Shown: positions 1 through 8,714, numbered from the stretch's first letter. The stretch: DNA of 64,000 nucleotides from Arcobacter venerupis (GCF_013201665.1 NZ_CP053840.1:2852001-2916000); one strand, 5' to 3'. The notes: generated from the sequence alone by a model not told the origin. Program-made: numbers and translations.

Positions 1-337
1 TTGGAGCAATTGCCAATGATGGATCAACTGTTTCTGATAAAATTGCTGTTCTAATTCCAGCTTCTTTTGCAAATGCTGCTCCATTATTAGAAATAGCAGT
101 TTGAGAAACACCTTTCCCTTCTATTTCAAGATTTAATGGAATATCAAATACAGAACATCTATCACTTCTAACTAATAAAACTTTTGGCTCTACTCCTGGA
201 CAAGTATAAAGATCTGCATTTTTACCAATATAAAATAGGTTATAACCTAAATCTTCTAATTGAGAAATTCCTTTTTTTGTTGTAGTTTTCTTTGATTGGG
301 GCCAAAGACCAAGTGCAACAATTTCACTTATTTTCAT
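1..337 (-). CDS. purC: SAICAR synthetase (PurC-like), 3' part beyond window
   Basis: The reverse strand opens with MKISEIVALGLW and runs off the window edge, so only about the first 112 residues are visible. The stretch RSDRCSVFDIPL followed by EIEGKGVSQTAISN fits the SDR-S-FD and PGKG substrate-binding region of phosphoribosylaminoimidazole-succinocarboxamide synthase, a cytoplasmic purine pathway enzyme that joins aspartate to CAIR using ATP. An AGGAGCG ribosome site lies just before the ATG. It starts 12 bases after the ctpA stop, so the two are probably co-transcribed; the same neighbours occur in Campylobacter jejuni (known synteny). The N-terminus is longer than in the common 236-residue PurC, so a divergent subfamily is possible. 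Confidence 0.72.
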   Translation of the reverse strand, partial: MKISEIVALGLWPQSKKTTTKKGISQLEDLGYNLFYIGKNADLYTCPGVEPKVLLVRSDRCSVFDIPLNLEIEGKGVSQTAISNNGAAFAKEAGIRTAILSETVDPSLAIAP

Positions 338-349
338 CAACGCTCCTAA

Positions 350-1642
350 TTATTTATTCATTATTATTAGACTTTTTAAAATTGCAATAGAAGTATTCAA
401 TTGATTATCTCCTAGTACATCTTCACCTGTAATTACTTTTTTAGTTTCATTAGCTATTACTTTTTCTTCTTTTTTTGTATCATCAACTTTTGCAAGTTCA
501 CCTTCAAGATGTTTTTTCAAATCAGCTTCTTTTATTTTGAATTTATCTTCATCATCTTGAGTTACTTTTCCAGCAGTTACGACAACGTCAGGGGTAACAC
601 CAACAGCTTGAATAGTTCTGCCACTTGGTAAATAATATTTTGCAATGGTTAATTTTATATTTTCAGTTCTATCATTATCAATTGGTAAAACAGCTTGAAC
701 TGAACCTTTACCAAAAGTTTTTTCTCCAATTATTACTGCTCTTTTATGGTCTTGTAAAGAACCACTTACAATTTCAGATGCAGAAGCTGAACCTTCATTT
801 ACAAGTACTACTAAAGGTAATTTAGTTTTTGTTTTTGAAGGTGATGCATCAAATTTCTCTTCATCTTCAGCATTTCTTCCTTTTTGAGAAACAATAACAC
901 CTTCATCTACAAATAAATTTACTACTCCAATAGCTTGAGATAGTAATCCTCCTGGATTATTTCTTAAATCTAAGATATAACCTTTTACATTTTTATTAGT
1001 AGATATAATTTTTTCTAAATCTTCTGTTACTTTTGTATCAAAACTTGAAACTCTTAAATACATTAAATCAGTATTTTCAATTGTTTTTGAAAAAACAGAT
1101 TGAATTTTTATTATGTCTCTTTTCATTTTTATTTCTAAAGGTTTAAGTTCACCTTTTCTTACAAGAGTTAATGTAATATCTGTTTGTGCATTTCCTCTCA
1201 TTAAAGAAACTGCTTCATCTAAAGTCATATTTATAGTTGATGTATTATCAATCTTTAAAATAATATCAGAAGCTTTTACACCTGCTTTAAATGCTGGAGT
1301 ATCATCAATAGGTGAAATTACAGTTAATGCACCATCTCTCATTCCAACTGTTATTCCTAATCCACCAAATTCACCTTGAGTCTGAATGGCCATCTCTTTT
1401 GAGGCTTTCTTATCTAAATAAGAAGAATGGGCATCTAATTCTTGCATTAAACCTTTTAATGCTTTATCCACAATCTCTTGTAGTTTTATGTCATCAACAT
1501 AATACTTTTCAACTGTACCAATAACTTTTGTTAATTTCGACAATGACTCAAATCTTGATTGTTCTGATACTACTTCCTCTTTTGCAAAAAGATTTTGCGA
1601 AATAACTAGAGCAAGAGTAGAAGTTAATAATAATCTCTTCAT
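350..1642 (-). CDS. ctpA: Carboxyl-terminal processing protease (S41, CtpA)
   Basis: A periplasmic S41 serine protease that trims or degrades proteins from their C-terminus. Residues 1-20 (MKRLLLTSTLALVISQNLFA) are a signal peptide. A PDZ domain lies at about 90-165, with EFGGLGITV at its start. The catalytic domain shows GSASASEI and TFGKGSVQ, giving a Ser287/Lys312 dyad 25 residues apart, as in the family. The ATG at 1642 is chosen over an upstream one at 1714 because it starts the signal peptide and follows an AAGGG ribosome site. The 430-residue length is normal. The lysine- and aspartate-rich C-terminal tail is typical low-complexity sequence. Confidence 0.95.
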   Translation of the reverse strand: MKRLLLTSTLALVISQNLFAKEEVVSEQSRFESLSKLTKVIGTVEKYYVDDIKLQEIVDKALKGLMQELDAHSSYLDKKASKEMAIQTQGEFGGLGITVGMRDGALTVISPIDDTPAFKAGVKASDIILKIDNTSTINMTLDEAVSLMRGNAQTDITLTLVRKGELKPLEIKMKRDIIKIQSVFSKTIENTDLMYLRVSSFDTKVTEDLEKIISTNKNVKGYILDLRNNPGGLLSQAIGVVNLFVDEGVIVSQKGRNAEDEEKFDASPSKTKTKLPLVVLVNEGSASASEIVSGSLQDHKRAVIIGEKTFGKGSVQAVLPIDNDRTENIKLTIAKYYLPSGRTIQAVGVTPDVVVTAGKVTQDDEDKFKIKEADLKKHLEGELAKVDDTKKEEKVIANETKKVITGEDVLGDNQLNTSIAILKSLIIMNK

Positions 1643-1676
1643 ATTTTTAGTAACCCTTATAAATTTATAGAGAAAT

Positions 1677-1682
1677 ATTATA
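1677..1682 (-). promoter_or_regulatory. Probable -10 element for ctpA
   Basis: On the reverse strand this reads TATAAT, preceded by a T-rich run, 35 bases upstream of the ctpA start. Campylobacterota sigma-70 promoters often have a clear -10 and a T-rich region in place of a -35. Assignment is inferred from position. Confidence 0.45.
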
Positions 1683-1757
1683 CAAAAAGTAAGATAAAAG
1701 TAAGATTTTATCAAAAATTTTGTACCATATCAACTACTTTTCAGAAAGGTTATTAAA

Positions 1758-2339
1758 ATGAGTATAAAAGAGAATGTAGATTATGTTAAATCAGAGCTAA
1801 CTAGCGAAGAGAAATTTTTAGAGAATTTCGTAAAAGGTGAAAGGTTTTTTAAAAAATATAAAACATTAATCATTGCATTTATAGTAATTATAGTAATAGG
1901 AATTATTGCTTTTTTTATTAAAAATAATATAGCAGAATCAAATAAAATTGAAGCAAACATTGCTTTCAATAAAGTACTTGAAAATAGTAAAGATAGTAAA
2001 GCGCTAGAAGTTTTAAAAGATAAAAATCCACAACTTTACAATGTTGCATTGTTTTTACAAGCACAAGATGAGGGAAAAGCTATTGATATTAATGTTCCGA
2101 TGTTAAAAGAATTGGCTAAATATCAAACTGCATTAACAAATAATGATATTGCACAATTAGATAATTTATCAATGCAAAATGATTTTTTATTAAAAGAGTT
2201 TGCTATTTTTAATAAGGCACTTCTTTTAACAAATGAAGGAAAATTTAATGAAGCAAAAACAACTTTGGCACTGATTCCTCAAACATCAAAAGCCTTTGAA
2301 CTAGCTAAATTATTAAACCACTATCTACTTACAAAATAA
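1758..2339 (+). CDS. YfgM-like membrane-anchored TPR-like protein
   Basis: A 193-residue protein with a charged cytoplasmic N-terminus, one transmembrane helix at about 37-55 (rich in Ile/Val), and a helical periplasmic domain with repeated alanine-rich helices (for example NVALFLQAQ, LKELAKYQTA, EFAIFNKALLLTNEGKFNEAK split across helices). This matches the layout of YfgM, an inner-membrane chaperone partner. It starts after an AGAAAGG ribosome site and ends 9 bases before a BamB-like lipoprotein gene, the same order as yfgM-bamB in E. coli. The family call rests on architecture and neighbourhood, because the primary sequence is diverged. Confidence 0.6.
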   Translation: MSIKENVDYVKSELTSEEKFLENFVKGERFFKKYKTLIIAFIVIIVIGIIAFFIKNNIAESNKIEANIAFNKVLENSKDSKALEVLKDKNPQLYNVALFLQAQDEGKAIDINVPMLKELAKYQTALTNNDIAQLDNLSMQNDFLLKEFAIFNKALLLTNEGKFNEAKTTLALIPQTSKAFELAKLLNHYLLTK

Positions 2340-2348
2340 GGAAAAACT

Positions 2349-3332
2349 ATGAAATATCTTCTAATTTCATTATCTGCTATATTTCTATTTACAGCTTGTT
2401 CAGGAAAAAAATATTTTGAACCTGAAGATGTAAGTAGTAATATAGAATTAAATAAAGAGTCTATGTCTTCATCAATAACATCGATGAATAAAATTGGTGC
2501 AACATTAGAAAATAAAGAAATTATTACAAATACAGGTATTTCATCTTTTAAATTACCTGAAAATTTTGATTTTTTAAATGTAAGTGCAGACGGAAAAATC
2601 ATTGCAACAAATTATATTGATAAAATTTTAATTGGCAATGAAGAAAAAGCTGTTAAAGATGTAGTTGTTGCTGCATCTTTAAAAGATAATAAATTGGCAT
2701 TAGTTTATTCAAATAACACTATTGAATTAATTGATATTAATACAAATAAAACTCTATTTAAAGAGTATTTACCTGTATCAATTGCAAATGATACAAGAAT
2801 TACAAATCCATATTTTATGGGTAATTTAATACTTTTCCCAACTTTAAATGGAAAGGTTGTAATTGTTTCAGCAACAACAAATGAATCAGTTAGAAATATA
2901 TCTGTTGATCCAGATAGTCAATTTAACAATATTATTTCTTTAAATGTAATTGAGAGTTCACAAACTCTAATTGTGGCTAGTCCAAACAAAGTTGTATCGA
3001 TTTCTCCAAAAGAAATTCTTTCAAAAAATTATGAAGTTAGAGATATTATTGTAAACAAAGATGATATTTACTTAGCAACTATTGATGGTCAAATTATTAA
3101 GTTAACTCCTAGTTTAGTTGAAGTTGCTAAGAAAAAATTTAAATATGCAAAAATTCATGCTTTAGCATATTCAAACTCATTGTATGCAGTTGAATCTCAA
3201 GGTTATTTAATAAATTTAAATCAAGATTTTAGTGACTATAAAATTTATGATTTTAGTTTTGATAATAAAGAAAGAATGATAGCAATTGGGGATAAAGTAT
3301 ATTATGATTCAAAATATATTACTTTGCCATAA
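2349..3332 (+). CDS. BamB-like beta-propeller lipoprotein
   Basis: The first 17 residues (MKYLLISLSAIFLFTAC) form a lipoprotein signal with Cys17 as the lipidation site. The rest is a run of beta-strand blades with PQQ-propeller-like turns (GKIIATNYIDKI, DNKLALVYSNNTI, NGKVVIVSATT, DGQIIKLTPSL). At 327 residues it is a little shorter than E. coli BamB (392), the outer-membrane assembly lipoprotein. The preceding yfgM-like gene supports the call. Other propeller lipoproteins remain possible. An intrinsic terminator follows the stop. Confidence 0.55.
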   Translation: MKYLLISLSAIFLFTACSGKKYFEPEDVSSNIELNKESMSSSITSMNKIGATLENKEIITNTGISSFKLPENFDFLNVSADGKIIATNYIDKILIGNEEKAVKDVVVAASLKDNKLALVYSNNTIELIDINTNKTLFKEYLPVSIANDTRITNPYFMGNLILFPTLNGKVVIVSATTNESVRNISVDPDSQFNNIISLNVIESSQTLIVASPNKVVSISPKEILSKNYEVRDIIVNKDDIYLATIDGQIIKLTPSLVEVAKKKFKYAKIHALAYSNSLYAVESQGYLINLNQDFSDYKIYDFSFDNKERMIAIGDKVYYDSKYITLP

Positions 3333-3353
3333 TTAATAGTAAAAAAATTTAAA

Positions 3354-3388
3354 AAGGGATATTTGGAAAACCAAATATCCCTTTTTTT
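3354..3388. terminator. Bidirectional intrinsic terminator
   Basis: The arms AAGGGATATTTGG and CCAAATATCCCTT pair around a 4-base AAAA loop. There is a T7 run on the right and an A run on the left, so the hairpin can end both the bamB-like gene and the converging truD operon. Confidence 0.85.
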
Positions 3389-3404
3389 ATGTCAAAATAT
3401 AATT

Positions 3405-4403
3405 TTAAGAAAAATTTCTATTTGCTAAATATTCAACTAAAACTGTTGCATATGAACCTTTTGGAAGAATGAAATCCAAGTTGCATATTTTTTTAGCTGC
3501 ATCATATTTACAATTTACATCTTTTGGAAAAACTAAGGCTTCTCTTCTATAACCTTTTTCTTGTATGTATACATCGTCATACTTTTGTTCTATTAAAGCA
3601 GCTTCACCAACGGCTTTGAATACTTTCCTACCAGGTAAAAGACCTGTTGGTGTAATTTTAAAGTTATGGAAATCATTTATTATATTTGCTGTTATAACTT
3701 TTGGAGTAAATAGTTTATCTTTTTGTAAATCTAAAAAAACATCTCCATCTAAAAGTTTAAATTCATCATTTGATAATTTCAATCTTTCAACTAACCAAGC
3801 ATTAAAAAAACTACTTTGATAAGCAGAAATTAACATTTTTGATAATTTTTTATCTTTAACTATCTCTTCTCCATAAACTACATCTTTAGCTTTTGCAAGA
3901 TTATCAACTACTTCTTTCCCAAATCTTTGATAACCAAAATAGTTTGGCATACCATCTTTATTAATTAATTTAATGATTTTTTGAATATGATTTATATCAG
4001 AAACTTCAACATCGTGAAGATTTATTTTAAATCTATTTCCCTCTAAATCACCAATATTTAATTTTTCGTTATGCAAAGTAGTATCAAGAATTTCAATCTT
4101 TTTATTTTTAAAAAGTTTAATTTCTTTTGAGTATTTTTTGGGAATTGTAATATATTGAGTTGTTGTAGCTCGTTTATCTTTTAGTCCAGCATAACCAATT
4201 TCATTTGAAAAAACATTCAGAAATTTTGCTAATCTATCAATTAACTCCCAAGTGTCACAGTTATCTTTTTTAATTTTTAAAACTAAAAAACTTCCTGCGC
4301 CTGAAAATTTTATAGGTTGTTCTTCAACTATAAAATCTTCATCATTTTGAACAAATTTGAAATTTAAAGTTTTATCATTTTTTGGATAAAATCTTTTTAT
4401 CAA
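3405..4403 (-). CDS. truD: tRNA pseudouridine(13) synthase TruD
   Basis: TruD converts U13 of tRNA-Glu to pseudouridine. The family motif GYAGLKDKRATTTQ is present, with the catalytic aspartate at position 76. Later conserved blocks include NYFGYQRFG and the SAYQSSFFNAWLVERL segment. The 332 residues are close to the usual length of about 350. The ATG overlaps the stop of the upstream DksA-type gene by four bases (ATGA), so translation is likely coupled. Confidence 0.93.
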   Translation of the reverse strand: MIKRFYPKNDKTLNFKFVQNDEDFIVEEQPIKFSGAGSFLVLKIKKDNCDTWELIDRLAKFLNVFSNEIGYAGLKDKRATTTQYITIPKKYSKEIKLFKNKKIEILDTTLHNEKLNIGDLEGNRFKINLHDVEVSDINHIQKIIKLINKDGMPNYFGYQRFGKEVVDNLAKAKDVVYGEEIVKDKKLSKMLISAYQSSFFNAWLVERLKLSNDEFKLLDGDVFLDLQKDKLFTPKVITANIINDFHNFKITPTGLLPGRKVFKAVGEAALIEQKYDDVYIQEKGYRREALVFPKDVNCKYDAAKKICNLDFILPKGSYATVLVEYLANRNFS

Positions 4404-4771
4404 TTCTTAGCTCTTTTCATTGTTTCATTTTCAAAAACAGTTCTACATTCTGTACAAAATTTTGCGAATGGTTTTGCTTTTAATCTTCCTAAAGGAATAA
4501 CTACTCCACACATATCACAAATTCCATAAGTTCCTGCATCTATTTTTTTAAGAGAATCTTCAATTTGCTTTAACTCTTCAACTTGATGATTTGCAATCAT
4601 TCCTTCTGTGAAAGAATCACTTACTAATTCAGCATAATCTAATTCATCATTAATTTCTTGTTCTTTTAACTGATCAATGTTTGCTCTACTATTGTTTATG
4701 TTTGATAGAATATTTTCTTTTCTTTCAATTAAAATTGCTTTTAATTCATCAATTTGCTGTTTATTTGGCAT
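4400..4771 (-). CDS. DksA/TraR-family zinc-finger regulator
   Basis: A 123-residue protein with an N-terminal helical hairpin (residues 1-75, acidic tip DELDYAEL) and a C-terminal four-cysteine zinc finger: CDMC at about 90 and CTEC at about 110. This is the layout of DksA, which binds the RNA polymerase secondary channel with ppGpp and adjusts rRNA and amino acid promoters. An AAGGAG site precedes the ATG. It is the first gene of a unit with truD. Confidence 0.88.
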   Translation of the reverse strand: MPNKQQIDELKAILIERKENILSNINNSRANIDQLKEQEINDELDYAELVSDSFTEGMIANHQVEELKQIEDSLKKIDAGTYGICDMCGVVIPLGRLKAKPFAKFCTECRTVFENETMKRAKN

Positions 4772-4795
4772 AGTTTCTCCTTAAATATTCGCGCA

Positions 4796-4801
4796 ATTAT
4801 A
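4796..4801 (-). promoter_or_regulatory. Probable -10 element for dksA-truD
   Basis: The reverse strand reads TATAAT about 25 bases upstream of the zinc-finger gene start, in a T/A-rich stretch. The 170-base gap up to the next gene also carries the divergent ABC operon leader. Confidence 0.45.
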
Positions 4802-4972
4802 TACTTTTAATTATATATTATTACTTAAATAAGACTTAAGTGCCTATATTATGGGATTTTACACAATGAAAACAATTATAAAGAATAAAAAAAACCGCAT
4901 TTTACTATTATTTATTTAACTATTACTTAACTAAAAAAAGATAGAATATTCAACTTTTAAGAGGAGTTTATT

Positions 4973-5230
4973 ATTACTACATTATCAAAAAAATTCACTT
5001 TTTTTATTTTATTCTTTTTATTCACTTTTATTTTTTTTATTTTTTTTCACTCTAAATTAAATAACAATATTAACTTCTCAACAAAAATTAGTGCAATTAC
5101 AAAACAAGCAAACTTAAGTTATTCAAATAATATTTATGAAACAAGAATCAAAGAATATAAAGATTTCACTAATGTATTATTTCCAATGCATACTCAAATT
5201 AGTTATGAGGATTTTGTTTATGAAAAATAG
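4973..5230 (+). CDS. Small membrane-anchored protein with apparent ATT start
   Basis: An open frame of 85 codons with no ATG, GTG or TTG near its beginning. A strong GAGGAG ribosome site (4961-4966) sits 6 bases before an ATT codon, and an in-frame stop at 4958 rules out a longer start. The product begins with lysines, then a very hydrophobic helix (about residues 7-28), then a polar domain ending SYEDFVYEK. Its stop overlaps the following permease ATG by 11 bases. The context suggests an accessory or periplasmic partner of the ABC system. Initiation at ATT is known for infC but is rare; a mutated ATG is the alternative. Confidence 0.55.
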   Translation: MTTLSKKFTFFILFFLFTFIFFIFFHSKLNNNINFSTKISAITKQANLSYSNNIYETRIKEYKDFTNVLFPMHTQISYEDFVYEK

Positions 5231-6398
5231 TGTTTTTTTTAATTTCTTATTTCTTTTACTTCTAAAACACAAATCAAAACATATTGCTATTTTTATTATT
5301 TCAATTTTAATTGTTTTTTTGATTTCTAGTGTTTTATTTATTTCTAATAGTTTAAAAAAAGAAGTTTTTTTTACTTTAGAGAATCAAAGTGATTTTGTAA
5401 TTCAAAAAATAAATAGTGGAAAAATTTTAGATATTCCAACTTCTTGGATTGATGATTTTTCTTCAATAAATGGAGTTACAAATACTCAACAAAGAGTTTA
5501 TGGTTCATACTATTTTATGCCAGAGAATGTTTATTTTACAATAGTTGGTGTTGATTTATTTGAAGAAAATATTAATAAAAATCTAAAAGAGCTTTTAAGT
5601 ATTTTAAATATCTCTGATTTTTTACAAAATGATTCTATGATTATTGGAAATGGAATTAAAAAGATATTCGATAAATATCACTATTTTGATTCATACGATT
5701 TTAAACTTTTTAACAATGTTACTACAGATGTAAAAATATTTAAAGATTTACCAAAAGAGTCAAATTTAGTAGCAAATGATTTGATTATTATGGATATAAA
5801 TCTTGCAAAAAAGATTTTAAATATAGAAGAAGATGGAGCAACTGATATTATTTTAAATGTTCCAAATGATTTAGAGAGACAAAATATTAAAGAGCAACTT
5901 ATTTTAAAACACTCAAATATTAGAATTTTACAGAAAGAGACTCTAAAAAAAGAGTATGAAAATATGTTCAACTACAAAGGTGGAATTTTTTTAGTTCTAT
6001 TTATAGTTGTTATATTTACTTTTATTTTGATTTTATATCAAAGATATTCGATGATTAGTTCAAATGATAAAAAAGAGATTGGTATTTTAAAAGCTGTTGG
6101 TTGGAGTATTAAAGATATTATAAAACTAAAAATTATTGAAAACTTTATTGTGGGATTCATGGCTTTTATTATTGGAATAATAATTTCATATATTTTTGTA
6201 TTTATTTCAAATGCTCCAATATTAAAAAATATTTTTATTGGTTTTTCAAATGTTCAGAATGATTTTGTTTTAAATCCAAGTGTTGATTTTACAACTCTTA
6301 TAACACTGTTTTTGTTTTTTATCATTCCTTTTTTAAGTGCAGTTTTAATTCCTGTTTGGAAAATTTCTGTAATTGATGCAAATGAGAGTATGAAATGA
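5220..6398 (+). CDS. ABC transporter permease, FtsX/MacB type
   Basis: A 392-residue protein with one N-terminal transmembrane helix (about 20-45), a large extracytoplasmic domain, and three C-terminal helices (about 260-390). This is the FtsX/MacB/LolC permease layout used for mechanotransmission and export instead of classical uptake. The ATG at 5220 is chosen because an in-frame ATG at 5136 would overlap the upstream frame by 95 bases. The coupling motif around KKEIGILKAVGWS is typical of the family. It overlaps the ATPase gene by four bases. Substrate unknown. Confidence 0.82.
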   Translation: MKNSVFFNFLFLLLLKHKSKHIAIFIISILIVFLISSVLFISNSLKKEVFFTLENQSDFVIQKINSGKILDIPTSWIDDFSSINGVTNTQQRVYGSYYFMPENVYFTIVGVDLFEENINKNLKELLSILNISDFLQNDSMIIGNGIKKIFDKYHYFDSYDFKLFNNVTTDVKIFKDLPKESNLVANDLIIMDINLAKKILNIEEDGATDIILNVPNDLERQNIKEQLILKHSNIRILQKETLKKEYENMFNYKGGIFLVLFIVVIFTFILILYQRYSMISSNDKKEIGILKAVGWSIKDIIKLKIIENFIVGFMAFIIGIIISYIFVFISNAPILKNIFIGFSNVQNDFVLNPSVDFTTLITLFLFFIIPFLSAVLIPVWKISVIDANESMK

Positions 6399-7066
6399 TA
6401 AAAATCACAAACCTAAATAAAATATTTAATGAAAATACAAAAAGAGAATTTCACGCATTAAAAAATATCAACTTAGAAATAAAAAACTCATCTTGTGTTA
6501 TTTTAAAAGGAATAAGTGGAAGTGGAAAATCTACACTTTTATCAATAATTGGGACTTTATCAAAACCTACAAGTGGAAGTATTCAAGTTGAAGATGAAAA
6601 CATAGCTAAACTTCCAGATTTGCACGCTTCAAATTTTAGAGCAAAAAAACTTGGTTTTATTTTCCAATCATATAATTTATTTGATACTTTAAGTGTAAAA
6701 GATAATGTCTCTATTGCTTTAATTCCTTTAGGATTTAATCAAACCCAAATAGATGGAATGGTTTTAAAAGCTTTGGAATTAGCAAATATCCAACATAAAA
6801 AAGATGAGTTAGTTTATAATCTTTCAGGTGGAGAAAAACAAAGATGTGCAATTGCTAGAGCAATTGTTAATAATCCAGAGATTATCCTTTGTGATGAACC
6901 TACTGCGAATTTAGACTATGATAACTCACTTATTTTTATTGAGAGTTTAAGAACTCTAAAAAATCTGAATAAAACGATAATTGTCGCAACCCACGACCCA
7001 ATATTTGACAATCTTGATTTTGTAAATAAAGTAATAAATATCAAAAATGGAGAAATTTGTGAGTGA
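6395..7066 (+). CDS. ABC transporter ATP-binding protein, LolD/MacB type
   Basis: A 223-residue ATPase with Walker A GISGSGKST (39-47), Q-loop FIFQSYNLFDTLSV, signature LSGGEKQR (143-150), Walker B IILCDEPTA (163-171) and H-loop VATHDP. It most resembles the LolD/MacB/FtsE class that drives FtsX-type permeases, which agrees with the overlapping permease gene upstream. The start overlaps the permease stop as ATGA. Confidence 0.9.
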   Translation: MIKITNLNKIFNENTKREFHALKNINLEIKNSSCVILKGISGSGKSTLLSIIGTLSKPTSGSIQVEDENIAKLPDLHASNFRAKKLGFIFQSYNLFDTLSVKDNVSIALIPLGFNQTQIDGMVLKALELANIQHKKDELVYNLSGGEKQRCAIARAIVNNPEIILCDEPTANLDYDNSLIFIESLRTLKNLNKTIIVATHDPIFDNLDFVNKVINIKNGEICE

Positions 7067-8027
7067 AATACTTTTATCAAATGAGATAATTATCTATTTA
7101 TTTACACAAACTATTTTATTTATTCTTCTTTTTATAGCTTTTTATTTCTCTATTTTTATAATCAAAAAATGGAATTATGAAAAAACAACATCAGCCCAAT
7201 ATAAACTTGAAAAAACTTCATATTTAGTAATACTTATAATCTTTTTTACTCTCGTAGTAAAAATATTTTTGATGCCCTACTTTGCTTATAGTTTAGATAG
7301 TTTATCACATATAATTCCTGGAGCTATGTGTGCAGCTGGTGTGATAAAAGCCAATAATTATGGTGAAGTTTTATTAGCATTAAAACTAATCATTCTGTTT
7401 TGTATTGGAGTTTGGTTAATAATTAATAGTTTAGATTTAAAAGAGAAGACTTATCCTTATACAAAAAAGAAATTTATTTTTTATATTTTTATATTTTCTT
7501 TGATTTTAATAGAAACAACTCTTGATATATTATATTTATCAAATATCTCAACAAAAGAGCCTGTAATGTGTTGTTCTGTGATATTTGGAGTTAATTCATC
7601 AGGGAATAACATTCCTTTTAATCTATCAATTTCTATGCTTGTGGGTCTATTTTATTTAATTTATGTTTTAACTATTTTTACAAACATTCAAAAACAAAAA
7701 ATGTTAAATTTTATAATAAATCTATTTTTCTTATATATTGCATATTATGCTGTTACATATTTTTTCTCAACATATATTTATCAACTTCCTACACATCAAT
7801 GTCCATTTTGTATGCTTCAAAAAGAGTATGGTTTTATTGGATATTTTATTTGGTCAACGCTGTTTTTGGGAACTTTTTTTGGAATTGCAAGTTTTGTTGT
7901 ACCTAAATTTACAAATAAAGATTTAGATTATTGTTTTAAATATTCGATTTTATTTAATTCGATTTTTGTATTTTTGTGTTCTTTTTATTTACTTAGATAT
8001 TATTTTGTAAATGGAGTTTTTTTATAA
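7059..8027 (+). CDS. Polytopic membrane protein with Cys pairs
   Basis: About 320 residues with eight or nine hydrophobic helices. Three cysteine clusters are visible: PGAMCAAG, PVMCCSVIFG and HQCPFCMLQKEYGF. The last resembles the redox CXXC of DsbB/VKOR-type proteins, but the family is not firmly recognised. A GGAG site at 7049-7052 favours the GTG at 7059 over an ATG at 7047 that lacks one. It is the last gene of the ABC operon and ends at a strong terminator. A role in thiol or metal handling beside the transporter is inference only. Confidence 0.6.
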   Translation: MSEILLSNEIIIYLFTQTILFILLFIAFYFSIFIIKKWNYEKTTSAQYKLEKTSYLVILIIFFTLVVKIFLMPYFAYSLDSLSHIIPGAMCAAGVIKANNYGEVLLALKLIILFCIGVWLIINSLDLKEKTYPYTKKKFIFYIFIFSLILIETTLDILYLSNISTKEPVMCCSVIFGVNSSGNNIPFNLSISMLVGLFYLIYVLTIFTNIQKQKMLNFIINLFFLYIAYYAVTYFFSTYIYQLPTHQCPFCMLQKEYGFIGYFIWSTLFLGTFFGIASFVVPKFTNKDLDYCFKYSILFNSIFVFLCSFYLLRYYFVNGVFL

Positions 8028-8029
8028 AG

Positions 8030-8065
8030 ATATTCCGTGTTAATTTTATCAACACGGAATATTTA
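8030..8065. terminator. Intrinsic terminator, 12-bp stem
   Basis: ATATTCCGTGTT (8030-8041) pairs perfectly with AACACGGAATAT (8051-8062). It lies between the ABC operon stop and the converging lipoprotein gene and may serve both. Confidence 0.8.
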
Positions 8066-8080
8066 AATATAAGTTTAAAA

Positions 8081-8341
8081 TTATTTGCTTACTTCTTCTT
8101 TTTTTACTTCTTCAGTTGCTTCTGATGCTTTTTCTTCTGTTGTTCCAGTAGTTGCAGCTGGTGTTGTTTCTTCAACTTTTTTTACTTCTTCAGTAGCTTC
8201 TGTTGTTGTAGTTGGTGCAACAACTACTTCATCTTTTTTCACATCTTGTGTAGTTTCAGTAGTTTGAGCAGGTTTTTTTTCTTCATTACAACCTGTTAAT
8301 AATAAAATCGCTACAGCAGTACCTAATAAAATTTTTTTCAT
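8081..8341 (-). CDS. Small low-complexity lipoprotein
   Basis: An 86-residue protein with lipobox LLLTGC (Cys18) after MKKILLGTAVAI. The mature part is almost only Thr, Glu, Lys, Val and Ala, with the unit TEEVKK repeated. It is probably an extended, exposed tether with no folded domain. AAAAAGGACG precedes the ATG. Function unknown. Confidence 0.75.
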   Translation of the reverse strand: MKKILLGTAVAILLLTGCNEEKKPAQTTETTQDVKKDEVVVAPTTTTEATEEVKKVEETTPAATTGTTEEKASEATEEVKKEEVSK

Positions 8342-8444
8342 GGATTGCGTCCTTTTTATACATAATTTTTATTTTGTCTTTGTAAAAACAATGTGGAATA
8401 ATATCAGATTGATTGTGTATTAATCGTGATAAATATATATTTTA

Positions 8445-8714
8445 TTAAATTTTGGGAATTGAAATTTTAAACATTGCTCCATTTTTTACATTTTGAATTA
8501 GGATAATACCTTTGATTTTTTTTCTATAATCTTTTTGATAAATATAAACCTAAACCTATTCCATGCTGAGCCTCTTTTGAAGAACTATATGGTTCAATTA
8601 TATTTTCCAATATTTCAGAATACTTCCGCATTATCAAAGAATTCAATATTAATTAAATCTTCACGACATCTTAGATTGACAATAATTCTTTTCCTTCTAT
8701 ATTTTTATCCATTA
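8445..8714 (-). pseudogene. Histidine kinase C-terminal remnant
   Basis: Reading all three reverse frames recovers a broken ATPase domain: KNIEGKE, a frameshift, VNLRCREDLINIEFFDNA (N/D box), another shift and stop, then ENIIEPYSSSKEAQHGIGLGLYL (G box, quoted in two halves), an in-frame TAG, and an ending MFKISIPKI. The order and spacing match the end of Arcobacter-type sensor kinases. No intact frame remains, so this is a dead gene next to the integrase remnant. Confidence 0.7.

Noticed and set aside
5136-5219. ATG at 5136 as the start of the ABC permease
   Set aside because: It would overlap the small upstream frame by 95 bases; the ATG at 5220 has a GAGGA site and a normal FtsX-like N-terminus.
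8085-8267. Forward-strand frame opposite the small lipoprotein
   Set aside because: Shadow of the repetitive Thr/Glu/Lys codons of the real reverse-strand gene, which has a lipobox and ribosome site.
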